Shown here piece after piece: positions 5,872-13,431 of a DNA stretch of 16,735 nt. Under the pieces are notes generated by a model, which was not told where the DNA came from, made no database searches, and saw only the letters and a program-made list of their open reading frames with translations. The position numbers were made by a program, and so were the translations under genes. The DNA lies in the NCBI GenBank assembly GCA_001689415.1, contig LUJM01000038.1, positions 1-16,735 on the forward strand. The letters run 5' to 3'. This DNA is from Bacteroidales bacterium M2 (lineage in GTDB: Bacteria > Bacteroidota > Bacteroidia > Bacteroidales > Muribaculaceae). Numbering within the stretch: position 1 is the stretch's first letter; the number at the start of each line of letters is the position of its first letter.

Positions 5872-7236
5872 TCATTCGCGGCCGAAAACGCCGTGGAATG
5901 CATCATACAGCGCACCCGCCTTGTCAAGCACTGCAAAGCTGACAAGGCGGAATTTGTTTTTAAACTCCGGCTCGTCGAAGACTTCGCGGAAAAGTGATGC
6001 CATTTGCCGCGGCGGATTTCTGAAAGCACCACAGCCGAAAGCACCGAGCACCAGCGAATCATGTCCGGCCCGCAGGGCAAGGCGAAGCATGGTACGAATC
6101 TTGTTGAGAGTACCTTTCACACACTGCTCGGTCATATGATCGCGGTCGGCCATATCGGGCCGGTTGATAGCCGCTACTGTCACAAGACCTACCTTGAAAG
6201 GCTCGGCCAATAGCTCAAAGCCCTTCTCCTCATTTGCCCTGAAAACCGTAATACCCGGGGTATACACACCGCCATAATTGCGATCGAGAGGATAGCGCTC
6301 GGGGCGTGCACCTACTATATCCTCCTGCTGTGTCTGGGCAAGGAGTGAACGCAGAGTACCATTGTCAATAAACTGATACAACGACTTATACGCATTAGTG
6401 CGCCGGAATATGCTCTCTTCCTGCGCTCCCGAGCCGGTCACGACTCCGCCGCCGGGCATGCTGCGGCTGGCAAAATTATGGACACAAGGCAGATATCCCT
6501 CGCGCACATGCTTGGCTGCCACATCAAGGCAGTCTTCATTTACCACATTGAAGCAAGTAGGCATAGAGCGGGCAGGCACAGCCTCGGCCGAAATCGGCTT
6601 GCTTACAAATACCGTTTCAGCCCTCATAGCCGCATCATCAGGAAGGCGCACAGGGCAGGTATTGGGATGTTCCCCGCCGACATAGCGTCCACGCGCTACA
6701 ATTGCAAGCGTATTGCGGTACACTTCCTCGCGTATGGTCCTTGCAAAATCGTATGCCTCGCTTTGAACTAATTTCATGCCGTAATAGCAGTGGGCCAGGC
6801 GGTTGCGGCATGACTGCGCATCCCATGTAGGCATAGGCGAATTTACAGCGCTAAGAATCTCAACAAACACCTTAGGCAGCAGCACATTGGGCATATTCAA
6901 GGCCTTGCGAAAGAATGGCGCAATATCCGAGGGGCGCCACCCGGCTATGCCACACCCTATCGGTGTGACTAAGAAAGTAAAATCGCTGTTGGCCGCGGCA
7001 AATTCCAAGAACTTATCGACATAAGGCTTTATGTCTGCCGCATCGGCAAACATTGTCGGAATGGCGTAGCTCTGCCCTCTCAGGCCCTCGCCCACACCCC
7101 ATACGGCACCGAAATGCCTATGCGCGAAATGCGCCGCGCCACCGCCATGGTGACCGGCCAAATTGCTGCCGAACACGAAAATCTCGCCCGGATTCAGCAC
7201 AGTTATATTATCGGGTGTATATTGTAGTTTATCCAT
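5872..7236 (-). CDS. A1S_2505-like domain fused to microbial PARG (TIGR02452-like)
   Basis: This 454-aa protein has two parts. Residues 1-130 match the phage-associated A1S_2505-type domain: GEIFVFGSNLAGHHGGGAA (17-35), GVGEGLRGQSYAIPT (47-61) and TPIGCGIAGW (91-100). Residues from about 140 to 454 match the microbial poly(ADP-ribose) glycohydrolase domain (PF10021/TIGR02452): a helical lead with CRNRLAHCYYGMKL and ETVFVSKP, then HNFASRSMPGGGVVTGSGAQEE (written in part; the PARG signature GGG-X7-QEE is at 262-274, with catalytic Glu 273/274), and a late loop LGAFGCGAFRNPP (398-410). PARG enzymes remove ADP-ribose from proteins or other targets. The actual substrate here is unknown; NAD-derived metabolites or phage-related ADP-ribosylation are possible. 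There is no signal peptide. The gene stands alone on the minus strand with no phage genes near it. Confidence 0.82.
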   Translation of the reverse strand: MDKLQYTPDNITVLNPGEIFVFGSNLAGHHGGGAAHFAHRHFGAVWGVGEGLRGQSYAIPTMFADAADIKPYVDKFLEFAAANSDFTFLVTPIGCGIAGWRPSDIAPFFRKALNMPNVLLPKVFVEILSAVNSPMPTWDAQSCRNRLAHCYYGMKLVQSEAYDFARTIREEVYRNTLAIVARGRYVGGEHPNTCPVRLPDDAAMRAETVFVSKPISAEAVPARSMPTCFNVVNEDCLDVAAKHVREGYLPCVHNFASRSMPGGGVVTGSGAQEESIFRRTNAYKSLYQFIDNGTLRSLLAQTQQEDIVGARPERYPLDRNYGGVYTPGITVFRANEEKGFELLAEPFKVGLVTVAAINRPDMADRDHMTEQCVKGTLNKIRTMLRLALRAGHDSLVLGAFGCGAFRNPPRQMASLFREVFDEPEFKNKFRLVSFAVLDKAGALYDAFHGVFGRE

Positions 7237-7379
7237 TTATAGTTCAGTAAGTATATAATTATGATTTACCAATATACGCAGAGAATCTGTTTTTTCTTAA
7301 AACATCAATATTTTTTAACATCCCGTGCAGTATAATAGTGAATGTTAATCGTTAATTTTGTCGGATAAACACAACCGCT
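7237..7379. other. Divergent intergenic region
   Basis: These 143 bases are AT-rich and separate the minus-strand PARG-fusion gene from the plus-strand glycosyltransferase gene. A plus-strand -7 box is present at 7353-7360. On the minus strand I find only TATATTGG-like sequence and no convincing TAnnTTTG, so the PARG-fusion promoter is unassigned. Confidence 0.5.
7353..7360 (+). promoter_or_regulatory. -7 promoter box TAATTTTG for the glycosyltransferase-pyrC unit
   Basis: TAATTTTG matches TAnnTTTG exactly and lies 19 bases before the ATG at 7380. No TTTG is visible at the expected -33 spacing. Confidence 0.55.
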
Positions 7380-8132
7380 ATGTCAGAAGCTATCCCACGC
7401 AGCGATGCTGCCGTAATAATACCTATGTACAACGAGTGCGAGAATGCCGCGGCAATCATCGATGCCGTGCTCGCTCTCCCGGTCCGATTCGACGTACTTG
7501 TCATCGACGACAATTCGCCCGATGGTACCGCAGCGATAGTTAAGGAAAAAATCGCACAATACCCCGGCCGCGTAGAGATTATCGAGCGCAAAGGCAAATT
7601 GGGTCTGGGCACTGCATACATCGAAGGCTTCAAGCATTGCCTTGCAAAGAATTACGAGTTTATCTGCGAAATGGATGCCGATTTCTCGCACAATCCCCAA
7701 GATTTGGTCCGCCTGCGCCAGACTGCTATCGACGACAATGCCGACGTGGTAATCGGCTCACGCTATGTGACAGGCGTAAATGTGGTCAACTGGCCAATGG
7801 GACGCGTGCTGATGTCGTTCTATGCGTCTAAATATGTGAGACTTATCACACGCATGCCGGTACACGACACCACTGCCGGATTCGTATGCTACCGCCGCAA
7901 TGTGCTCGAAACAATGCAGCTCGACAAAGTTAAATTCAAGGGCTACGCATTCCAGATTGAGATGAAATTTACCGCCTACAAGTACGGTTTCAAAGTGGTG
8001 GAAGTGCCTATTATCTTTGTCAACCGCGTACTCGGTACCAGCAAAATGAACAGCGGTATTTTCGGCGAGGCTGTATTTGGCGTCATAAGGCTCAAATGGA
8101 ACAGCTTCTTCAAAAAATACAAGCGAAATTAA
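7380..8132 (+). CDS. Polyprenol-phosphate mannose synthase-like GT2 glycosyltransferase
   Basis: This 250-aa GT2 enzyme resembles the catalytic domain of dolichyl/polyprenol-phosphate mannose synthase (DPM1 type), which moves mannose from GDP-mannose to a polyprenyl phosphate on the cytoplasmic face of the membrane. Motifs in order are AVIIPMYNE (11-19), VIDDNSPDGT (41-50), GLGTAYIEGF (75-84), the metal-binding DAD in EMDADFSHNP (97-106), GSRYV (126-130), DTTAGFVCYRR (163-173), GYAFQIEM (188-195) and GTSKM (219-223). There is no C-terminal membrane domain, so it is the short soluble or peripheral form. Its donor and acceptor cannot be fixed from sequence; the lipid-linked sugar could feed protein O-glycosylation or a surface glycan. 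pyrC follows 13 bases downstream, suggesting one transcript. Confidence 0.87.
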   Translation: MSEAIPRSDAAVIIPMYNECENAAAIIDAVLALPVRFDVLVIDDNSPDGTAAIVKEKIAQYPGRVEIIERKGKLGLGTAYIEGFKHCLAKNYEFICEMDADFSHNPQDLVRLRQTAIDDNADVVIGSRYVTGVNVVNWPMGRVLMSFYASKYVRLITRMPVHDTTAGFVCYRRNVLETMQLDKVKFKGYAFQIEMKFTAYKYGFKVVEVPIIFVNRVLGTSKMNSGIFGEAVFGVIRLKWNSFFKKYKRN

Positions 8133-8145
8133 CCCAAGCTTCGCC

Positions 8146-9417
8146 ATGCTAATAAAAAACGCCATACTACTCGACCGCAAAGGCCGTCGCAACGGCTGGA
8201 TTCAGACCGACGGCAGCACTATCATCGCCACCGGCGAGGGAGAACCTGATGAAAACATTGTTGCATCAGACAACGAAATCATCGATGCCTGCGGCGCATA
8301 TGTCTGCCCGGGACTTATCGACTCGCATGTGCATTTCCGCGAGCCTGGACTCGAATACAAGGCCACGATAGCAGGCGAAAGCCGTGCCGCACTCGCAGGC
8401 GGCATTACTACGGTTTACGATATGCCCAACACCAAACCGGCAACAACGACAGCCGAGGCATTGTGGGCAAAGAACCGACTTGGCCAGGAAACCGCATCGA
8501 CGCACTACCGCGCCTTTTTCGGAGCCACACCGGGTTGCATGGCAGAACTGAACAAGCTCCGCCCCGGCGACACTCCTGGCATCAAGATATTTTTGGGCAC
8601 CTCTACCGGCGCAATGTCTGCCCCGGCCGGACGCGAACTCGAAGATATACTACGCTGGTGCGCCGACCATGGGCTACCGGCAGTAGTTCATGCCGAAGAC
8701 AACGATATAATAGCCGCCAACACCGCCGCCGCAATCAACCGCTACGGCAGCCGCGAGGCCGTGCCGGTGAGCGAACACCACCGCATACGCAGTGCCGAGG
8801 CATGCCTGCGCTCCGCCGCTGCAGCTGTCGAACTGGCCCACCGCACCGGCGCACACCTGCATATCGCCCATATCAGTACCGCCGCCGAGGCTCGCGAACT
8901 CCTCGACCGAGGCGCTACGGCAGGTAAGCTTGTCACCGCCGAGACCACACCGATGTACCTCGACCCATGGCTTGCCGACGAGAATCACCGCAGCGGCCTG
9001 CACAAGATAAATCCGGCTATAAAAACGATTGCCGATGCCGAGGAGCTGCGTGCCGCCTTGGCCGATGGCCGTATCGACACTATCGCAACCGACCATGCGC
9101 CCCACCTGCTGAGCGAAAAAGAAGGCGGCGCCCTCACGGCAGCCTCAGGCGCACCGTCGATACAATTCGCCGTACCACTCATGCTCACCTATCTACCCAT
9201 AGACCTGATAGTTGCCAAGATGAGCGCGGGTGTTGCCGATGTTTTCGGCCTCGGTGATTACGGCACACTTACCCCCGGCCAAGCCGCAGACCTAAGCATC
9301 ATTACCCCCACCGACGATTACATTATCAGCGAGCAGGACATCATCAGCAGCTGCGCCTGGTCGCCATTTACCGGTCGCAAGCTGTCATTCCGTACCGACG
9401 CAATGGTGAGCCGATAA
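8146..9417 (+). CDS. pyrC: Dihydroorotase (class I)
   Basis: This 423-aa cytoplasmic zinc amidohydrolase cyclises carbamoyl-aspartate to dihydroorotate in pyrimidine synthesis. All expected metal and active-site positions are visible: HVHFREPG (His61 and His63), the carboxylated lysine candidate Lys147 in GIKIFLGTSTGAM, His182 in VVHAED, His242 in HIAHIST, and Asp316 in ATDHAPH. YDMPNTKP (91-98) is the usual substrate-side motif. Length fits class I (about 420-430 aa). The start ATG at 8146 gives the normal MLIKNAILLD beta-strand. The complete metal site argues against the inactive pseudo-dihydroorotase paralogs. The pairing with a GT2 gene looks like simple co-transcription, without a pathway link. 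Confidence 0.93.
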   Translation: MLIKNAILLDRKGRRNGWIQTDGSTIIATGEGEPDENIVASDNEIIDACGAYVCPGLIDSHVHFREPGLEYKATIAGESRAALAGGITTVYDMPNTKPATTTAEALWAKNRLGQETASTHYRAFFGATPGCMAELNKLRPGDTPGIKIFLGTSTGAMSAPAGRELEDILRWCADHGLPAVVHAEDNDIIAANTAAAINRYGSREAVPVSEHHRIRSAEACLRSAAAAVELAHRTGAHLHIAHISTAAEARELLDRGATAGKLVTAETTPMYLDPWLADENHRSGLHKINPAIKTIADAEELRAALADGRIDTIATDHAPHLLSEKEGGALTAASGAPSIQFAVPLMLTYLPIDLIVAKMSAGVADVFGLGDYGTLTPGQAADLSIITPTDDYIISEQDIISSCAWSPFTGRKLSFRTDAMVSR

Positions 9418-9504
9418 GCATTGCAAACGAACCTAAAGCGCCTTATAATCGTTAAACTATCATATCCGAGCAATCCGAGACTTCCTATTTTTTTTAGTCA
9501 AAGA

Positions 9505-9535
9505 TTGGGATATACGAAAAAAAACACTAATTTTG
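9505..9535 (+). promoter_or_regulatory. Promoter of the ferredoxin gene
   Basis: TTG (9505-9507) and TAATTTTG (9528-9535), separated by 20 bases, match the Bacteroidetes -33 and -7 elements well. The start codon is 46 bases after the -7 box. The stretch 9418-9504 shows no clear terminator for pyrC: a T run at 9488-9495 lacks a hairpin. Confidence 0.65.
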
Positions 9536-9581
9536 CATTAACAAACAAACATAGAAATTTTCCAACCCAAAACAAACAATT

Positions 9582-9752
9582 ATGGCATACGTAATTACTG
9601 ACAAATGCGTAGCATGCGGCACCTGTCTGCCCGAATGCCCCGTAGGCGCTATCTCTGAAGGCGAAATCTACCACATCGATCCGGATACCTGCATCGACTG
9701 CGGCACTTGCGCAAGTGTTTGCCCCAGCGAGGCTATCATCCCCGGCGAATAA
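9582..9752 (+). CDS. 2[4Fe-4S] ferredoxin
   Basis: This 56-aa electron carrier of the clostridial type contains two complete cluster motifs: CVACGTCLPECP (9-20) and CIDCGTCASVCP (37-48), each CxxCxxCxxxCP. The two halves (VITDKCVACGTC... and IDPDTCIDCGTC...) reflect the internal duplication of the family. The size is standard for a minimal ferredoxin and there is no extra domain. In anaerobic Bacteroidales such proteins serve pyruvate:ferredoxin oxidoreductase, hydrogenases or Rnf; no specific partner is encoded here. The gene is monocistronic, with its own promoter (9505-9535) and a strong terminator (9772-9812), consistent with abundant expression. The start ATG lacks a Shine-Dalgarno sequence and is preceded by an A-rich leader, common in this phylum. 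Confidence 0.95.
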   Translation: MAYVITDKCVACGTCLPECPVGAISEGEIYHIDPDTCIDCGTCASVCPSEAIIPGE

Positions 9753-9771
9753 GCCGTATCGCAAACCTCAT

Positions 9772-9812
9772 AATCAACACCGTCGGCAACCCCGGCGGTG
9801 TTGATTGTTTTT
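9772..9812 (+). terminator. Strong intrinsic terminator of the ferredoxin gene
   Basis: AATCAACACCG (9772-9782) pairs perfectly with CGGTGTTGATT (9796-9806), extended inward by a G-U and a C-G pair, and is followed by GTTTTT. Confidence 0.9.
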
Positions 9813-9843
9813 ATGGCGGAGAGAATACAAAAACTCAGATGCC

Positions 9844-9897
9844 AAAAACACAGCCCTGCATCCGGCATTATACCGGGTACAGGGCTTGATATTTTTT
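9844..9897. terminator. Bidirectional terminator between ferredoxin and yebC
   Basis: AGCCCTG (9852-9858) pairs with CAGGGCT (9880-9886), and an inner CCGG/CCGG pair (9862-9865 with 9873-9876) strengthens the stem. On the minus strand, where yebC ends at 9915, a U run follows (A run at 9844-9848 on the plus strand). On the plus strand a T run lies at 9892-9897. It can therefore serve both directions. Confidence 0.8.
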
Positions 9898-9914
9898 ATG
9901 CGTAAGAGAGAGGA

Positions 9915-10658
9915 TTATTCCTCGTCGTCTTCCTCGCGCATGTTGTGGAATACGTTCTGAACGTCTTCGTCGTCTTCGAGCTTTTCGAGAAGCTTGTTGA
10001 TGCCTTCGCGCTGCTCCGGAGTAACGTCCTTAACATCGTTGGGGATGCGTACGAACTCCGACGAGATGATTTCATAGCCGTTTTCCTCGAGGTGCTTCTG
10101 GATGTTTGAGTATTCCTCGAAAGCGCCGTAGAGAACAATCTGCTCGTTGCCTTCTTCGTCTTCGTCGTGACCGAGTTCGTCTACACCGTAGTCGATGAGT
10201 TCGAGTTCGAGATCATCGAGACTAACACCGTCAACAGGCTTGATTTTGAAAGAGCACTTGTGTTCGAAAAGGAATGTGAGCGAGCCCTGGGTACCAAGGT
10301 TGCCGCCGTGTTTGTTGAAGTACGAACGAACATTGGCAACAGTACGGGTATTGTTGTCGGTAGCAGCTTCTACGAAGATAGCGATACCGTAGGGGCCGTA
10401 TCCTTCGTAAGTAATTTCCTTGTAATCGCCGGAGTCTTTGTCGGTAGCTTTCTTGATAGCGCGTTCTACAGTATCCTTAGGCATGTTTGCAGCCTTGGCA
10501 TTCTGCATAAGAGCGCGGAGACGGGGGTTTGTGTCGGGATCGGGTCCACCGGCTTTGGCTGCGATTGTGATTTCTTTGCCTATGCGGGTGAATGTACGCG
10601 ACATATTGCCCCAGCGTTTGAGCTTACGTGCTTTGCGGTATTCAAATGCTCTTCCCAT
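9915..10658 (-). CDS. yebC: YebC/TACO1-family protein
   Basis: This 247-aa protein belongs to the YebC/PmpR (DUF28, TACO1) family. Members were annotated as transcriptional regulators; more recent work on YebC-type proteins points to help at the ribosome with proline-rich stretches. Seen here: the conserved N-terminus MGRAFEYRKARKLKRWGNMS (1-20) with RIGKEITIAAKAGGPDPDTN close behind, NMPKDTVERAIKKA (about 58-71), YEGYGPYGIAIFVEAATDNNTRT (about 84-106, written in part), and a very acidic C-terminal tail (EDDEDVQNVFHNMREEDDEE). It is the normal family length. It follows pheT by 45 bases on the same strand with no terminator between, so the two are probably co-transcribed, in keeping with a translation role. 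Confidence 0.92.
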   Translation of the reverse strand: MGRAFEYRKARKLKRWGNMSRTFTRIGKEITIAAKAGGPDPDTNPRLRALMQNAKAANMPKDTVERAIKKATDKDSGDYKEITYEGYGPYGIAIFVEAATDNNTRTVANVRSYFNKHGGNLGTQGSLTFLFEHKCSFKIKPVDGVSLDDLELELIDYGVDELGHDEDEEGNEQIVLYGAFEEYSNIQKHLEENGYEIISSEFVRIPNDVKDVTPEQREGINKLLEKLEDDEDVQNVFHNMREEDDEE

Positions 10659-10703
10659 TGGTATGGTGTATTATTAGTTTATATATATCTGATTATGATT
10701 TAT

Positions 10704-13184
10704 TTATCGTAGTTCAGCGCCAAGTTTGTGGGTAAGGTCGTTGATTATCTTGCCCATTACACGCTCGATATACTTATCCTGCAAGGTCTTTTCATCGTCC
10801 TGCAGGGTGATTGTGATTGCATACGATTTCTTGCCTGCAGGCAGTTTGTCGCCTTCGTATACATCGAATAGCTCTACCGAGCGCAGGATACGCTTGTCGG
10901 CAGCACGCACCACGGCTTCGATATCGGCCATTGTCACAGCCTTGTCGATAAGCAGCGAGAGGTCGCGGATTACGGGCTGAGTCTTGGGCAGAGGGGCGTA
11001 GAGGGCATTGCGGCCTGCGGCGATATGGGCGATTGCGGCCCAGTCGAGTTCGGCATAATATACGCTGTTCTTGCAGTCGGTACGACGCAAAGGCTCGGCA
11101 GCAACAACACCTACATGGCCGAGAAGCTTGCCATTGACTGTTGTCACGGCAAGAGCCTGGCTGAACATCGAATCGGCAGGACAATTCTCTACAGCATATA
11201 CAGCATCGGCAATACCGCAGCGCACGAGTATAGCGTTGACAGCGGCACGAAGATCGTAGAACGAAGCCTCTTCTTCCTTGCGCAGCCAGTTGCCTGTGCG
11301 GGTCTTGCCGGCCATCCAAAGGCCGAGACGGCTCTTTTCGGTATACGGCGCAAGAGGCGACTCCTGTGTGTGAGCCTTGGCCGGGTCGAGGAAGTAAACA
11401 TTACCAAACTCGTATACTGCAGCATCGGGGCTACGACGGTTGGTATTGTGAGCGATAGTCTCAAGACCGCCATAAAGCAGAGTCTGGCGCATCACGCAGA
11501 GGTCGTTGCTGAGCGGGTTGAGCAGGCGTACGCAATTCTTGACAGCAAGCTCGCTCGGTTCGGCATAATAAGCCTCGGCTGTAAGCGAGTTGTTGAGAAT
11601 CTCGCTCCAACCTGCACCGCTGAGCATGTCGCTGACAGTACGACGCAAGTCGTCGGCTGCATCGACAGTGGTTTTATACGACAGAGTGGCGTGCAGGCGC
11701 GAGTCCATCGGTATCTTATTGTAGTCGTAGATACGGAGGAAGTCCTCGATTACGTCGCATGGGCGGCGCACGTCTACGCGGTATGTCGGCACACCGAGAA
11801 GCAAATTCTCTCCGTCGCAACGATGCTCAATTTCGAGGGCATCGAGTATGGTATCGATAGTTTCGTGGCTGAATTCGGCACCGATAAGGCGGCTGAAATC
11901 ACCATACTGCATCTCTACAGGGTAGGGAGCGACAGGATTGGGATAGAAATCGGTAACAGGGCCAACGATCTTACCACCGGCGAGGCTGCAGATCAGACCG
12001 GCGGCATAGCGCATGGCATATTCGCAGCCGTTGGGATCGACACCGCGCTCGAAGCGGAACGATGAATCGGTAGATATACCGTGGCGGCGAGCTGTACGGC
12101 GCACGCTGGTAGAGTTGAAACATGCGCTCTCGAGGAATACCCTTGTAGTGGTATCGGTCACACCGGCATCAAGACCACCGAAAACGCCGGCCATAGTCTT
12201 GGGCTCGGTAGCATCGCATATCATCAGGTCGGCGGCATCGAGAGTGCGCTCTACGCCGTCGAGGGTTGTAAACTTACTGCCCTGCTCGGCACGACGAACT
12301 ACGATGCGGTTACCGGACAGACGGTTGGCATCGAAAGCGTGGAGGGGTTGACCGATAGCATGAAGCACATAGTTGGTGATATCAACCACATTGTTGATCG
12401 GGTGCAGGCCAATCACCTTGAGGCGGTCGGCAAGCCACTCGGGACTCGGACCGATTTTCACACCCTCGATAGTCACGCCGCAGTAGCGGGTCACACCGTC
12501 GGCATCTTCAACACTCACAGTAACACCACCTTCGGCATCTGAAAGCACGAGTTCCTCTGCCAGGGGTAAATTAGCCTTAACGGCAGCAATGCCACGGCCG
12601 GTGAGAGCTGCAGCGATATCGCGGGCTACGCCATAGTGGCTGGCGGCATCGATGCGGTTGGGAGTGAGGTCGACTTCGAGAATGAAATCGTCTTCGATAT
12701 TATAATACTCTGCGGCAGGACGGCCAACCATGGCCTCGGCAGCGGCAGGCAGCACGATGATACCGTTGTGCGAATTGCCAACACCGATTTCGTCTTCAGC
12801 ACATATCATGCCGAACGACTCAACGCCGCGGATTTTAGATTTCTTGATTTTAAACTCGCTGCCGTCGGGGGCATAGAGTGTTGTTCCGACTGTAGCTACG
12901 ACTACGGTCTGTCCGGCATCGACATTGGGTGCGCCGCAAACAATCTGAGTGGGCGTACCGGTGCCGTCGAGGTCGACTGTCGTAATGTGCAAATGGTCGC
13001 TGTCGGGGTGTGGGATACATGTTAGAACCTTACCCACAACTATACCGGCAAGTCCGCCGCGGATGCTCTCCACGCGCTCTATGGTTCCGGTTTCAAGGCC
13101 GATCGAAGTCAACAGATCGCCCAGTGCTTCGGGGCTCATGTCGAAGTCGACATAATCTTTAAGCCATTTATATGATATGTTCAT
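10704..13184 (-). CDS. pheT: Phenylalanine-tRNA ligase beta subunit
   Basis: This 826-aa beta subunit pairs with PheS to charge tRNA-Phe and carries the editing site for mischarged Tyr-tRNA. Domains in order: N-terminal start MNISYKWLKDYV; an EMAP-II-like tRNA-binding OB fold (about 43-155) with VGKVLTCIPHPDSDHLHI and QIVCGAPNV; the B3/B4 editing domain (about 210-390) with NVVDITNYVLHAIGQPLHAFD and ETCF-type SACFN; the B5 domain (about 405-480); a catalytic-like core; and a C-terminal FDX-ACB anticodon-binding domain (about 730-826) starting PVIRDLSLLID. Length is close to the family norm of about 800. pheS is not adjacent, so the two subunits are encoded apart. A -7 box lies 36 bases upstream; I found no Phe leader peptide of the E. 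coli type. Confidence 0.96.
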   Translation of the reverse strand: MNISYKWLKDYVDFDMSPEALGDLLTSIGLETGTIERVESIRGGLAGIVVGKVLTCIPHPDSDHLHITTVDLDGTGTPTQIVCGAPNVDAGQTVVVATVGTTLYAPDGSEFKIKKSKIRGVESFGMICAEDEIGVGNSHNGIIVLPAAAEAMVGRPAAEYYNIEDDFILEVDLTPNRIDAASHYGVARDIAAALTGRGIAAVKANLPLAEELVLSDAEGGVTVSVEDADGVTRYCGVTIEGVKIGPSPEWLADRLKVIGLHPINNVVDITNYVLHAIGQPLHAFDANRLSGNRIVVRRAEQGSKFTTLDGVERTLDAADLMICDATEPKTMAGVFGGLDAGVTDTTTRVFLESACFNSTSVRRTARRHGISTDSSFRFERGVDPNGCEYAMRYAAGLICSLAGGKIVGPVTDFYPNPVAPYPVEMQYGDFSRLIGAEFSHETIDTILDALEIEHRCDGENLLLGVPTYRVDVRRPCDVIEDFLRIYDYNKIPMDSRLHATLSYKTTVDAADDLRRTVSDMLSGAGWSEILNNSLTAEAYYAEPSELAVKNCVRLLNPLSNDLCVMRQTLLYGGLETIAHNTNRRSPDAAVYEFGNVYFLDPAKAHTQESPLAPYTEKSRLGLWMAGKTRTGNWLRKEEEASFYDLRAAVNAILVRCGIADAVYAVENCPADSMFSQALAVTTVNGKLLGHVGVVAAEPLRRTDCKNSVYYAELDWAAIAHIAAGRNALYAPLPKTQPVIRDLSLLIDKAVTMADIEAVVRAADKRILRSVELFDVYEGDKLPAGKKSYAITITLQDDEKTLQDKYIERVMGKIINDLTHKLGAELR

Positions 13185-13219
13185 CGTGATGTGATGTTGA
13201 TCGATTTCTATTTAATGTG

Positions 13220-13227
13220 CAAAGTTA
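13220..13227 (-). promoter_or_regulatory. -7 promoter box of pheT-yebC
   Basis: Read on the minus strand this is TAACTTTG, an exact TAnnTTTG match, 35 bases before the pheT ATG. No clear TTTG is present at the -33 position (the sequence there is TATG-like). Confidence 0.55.
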
Positions 13228-13269
13228 ATGATTTTTGGCGAAAAAGCATAAATCTGCAAGCCACAAACT

Positions 13270-13345
13270 CACAATTCTTGTGCACGAATCAGATACGGCG
13301 GCGGCATATATAGCAATCACCGGGTGCGAGGTGATAATTTTTTTT
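13270..13345 (+). promoter_or_regulatory. Hairpins in the pheT/regulator divergent region
   Basis: Two perfect inverted repeats lie in this 247-base region. One is CACAA-TTC-TTGTG (13270-13282). The other is ATCACC (13316-13321) with GGTGAT (13330-13335), followed after AA by eight T (13338-13345). The second looks like a plus-strand intrinsic terminator, yet no plus-strand gene precedes it. It lies just upstream of the regulator promoter, so it may be an operator, or end a short or divergent transcript. Confidence 0.4.
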
Positions 13346-13359
13346 AAAATTTCGCATAT

Positions 13360-13393
13360 TTTGACGGCCGAGGCAAAATAATCATTACCTTTG
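13360..13393 (+). promoter_or_regulatory. Promoter of the HTH lipoprotein regulator gene
   Basis: TTTG (13360-13363) and TACCTTTG (13386-13393) match the Bacteroidetes -33 and -7 boxes, with 22 bases between them, slightly longer than usual. The ATG at 13432 is 38 bases downstream. Confidence 0.55.
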
Positions 13394-13431
13394 CCGACAA
13401 GTACATAGCACCATTTTTACCTCCGCATCAC

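Noticed and set aside
5872..7236. Prophage remnant, suggested by the phage-associated A1S_2505 domain
   Set aside because: No integrase, structural or lysis genes or attachment repeats nearby, and base use matches the flanking core genes.
10167..10712. 181-codon plus-strand frame opposite yebC
   Set aside because: Product is a Val/Phe/Glu-rich mirror of yebC codons with no domain.
11025..12065. 346-codon plus-strand frame opposite pheT
   Set aside because: Long but explained by codon bias of pheT on the other strand; no recognisable domain and no promoter.
13185..13431. Leader-peptide attenuation of pheT as in E. coli pheST
   Set aside because: On the minus strand between the -7 box and the ATG there are only about 35 bases, with no Phe-rich ORF or terminator.
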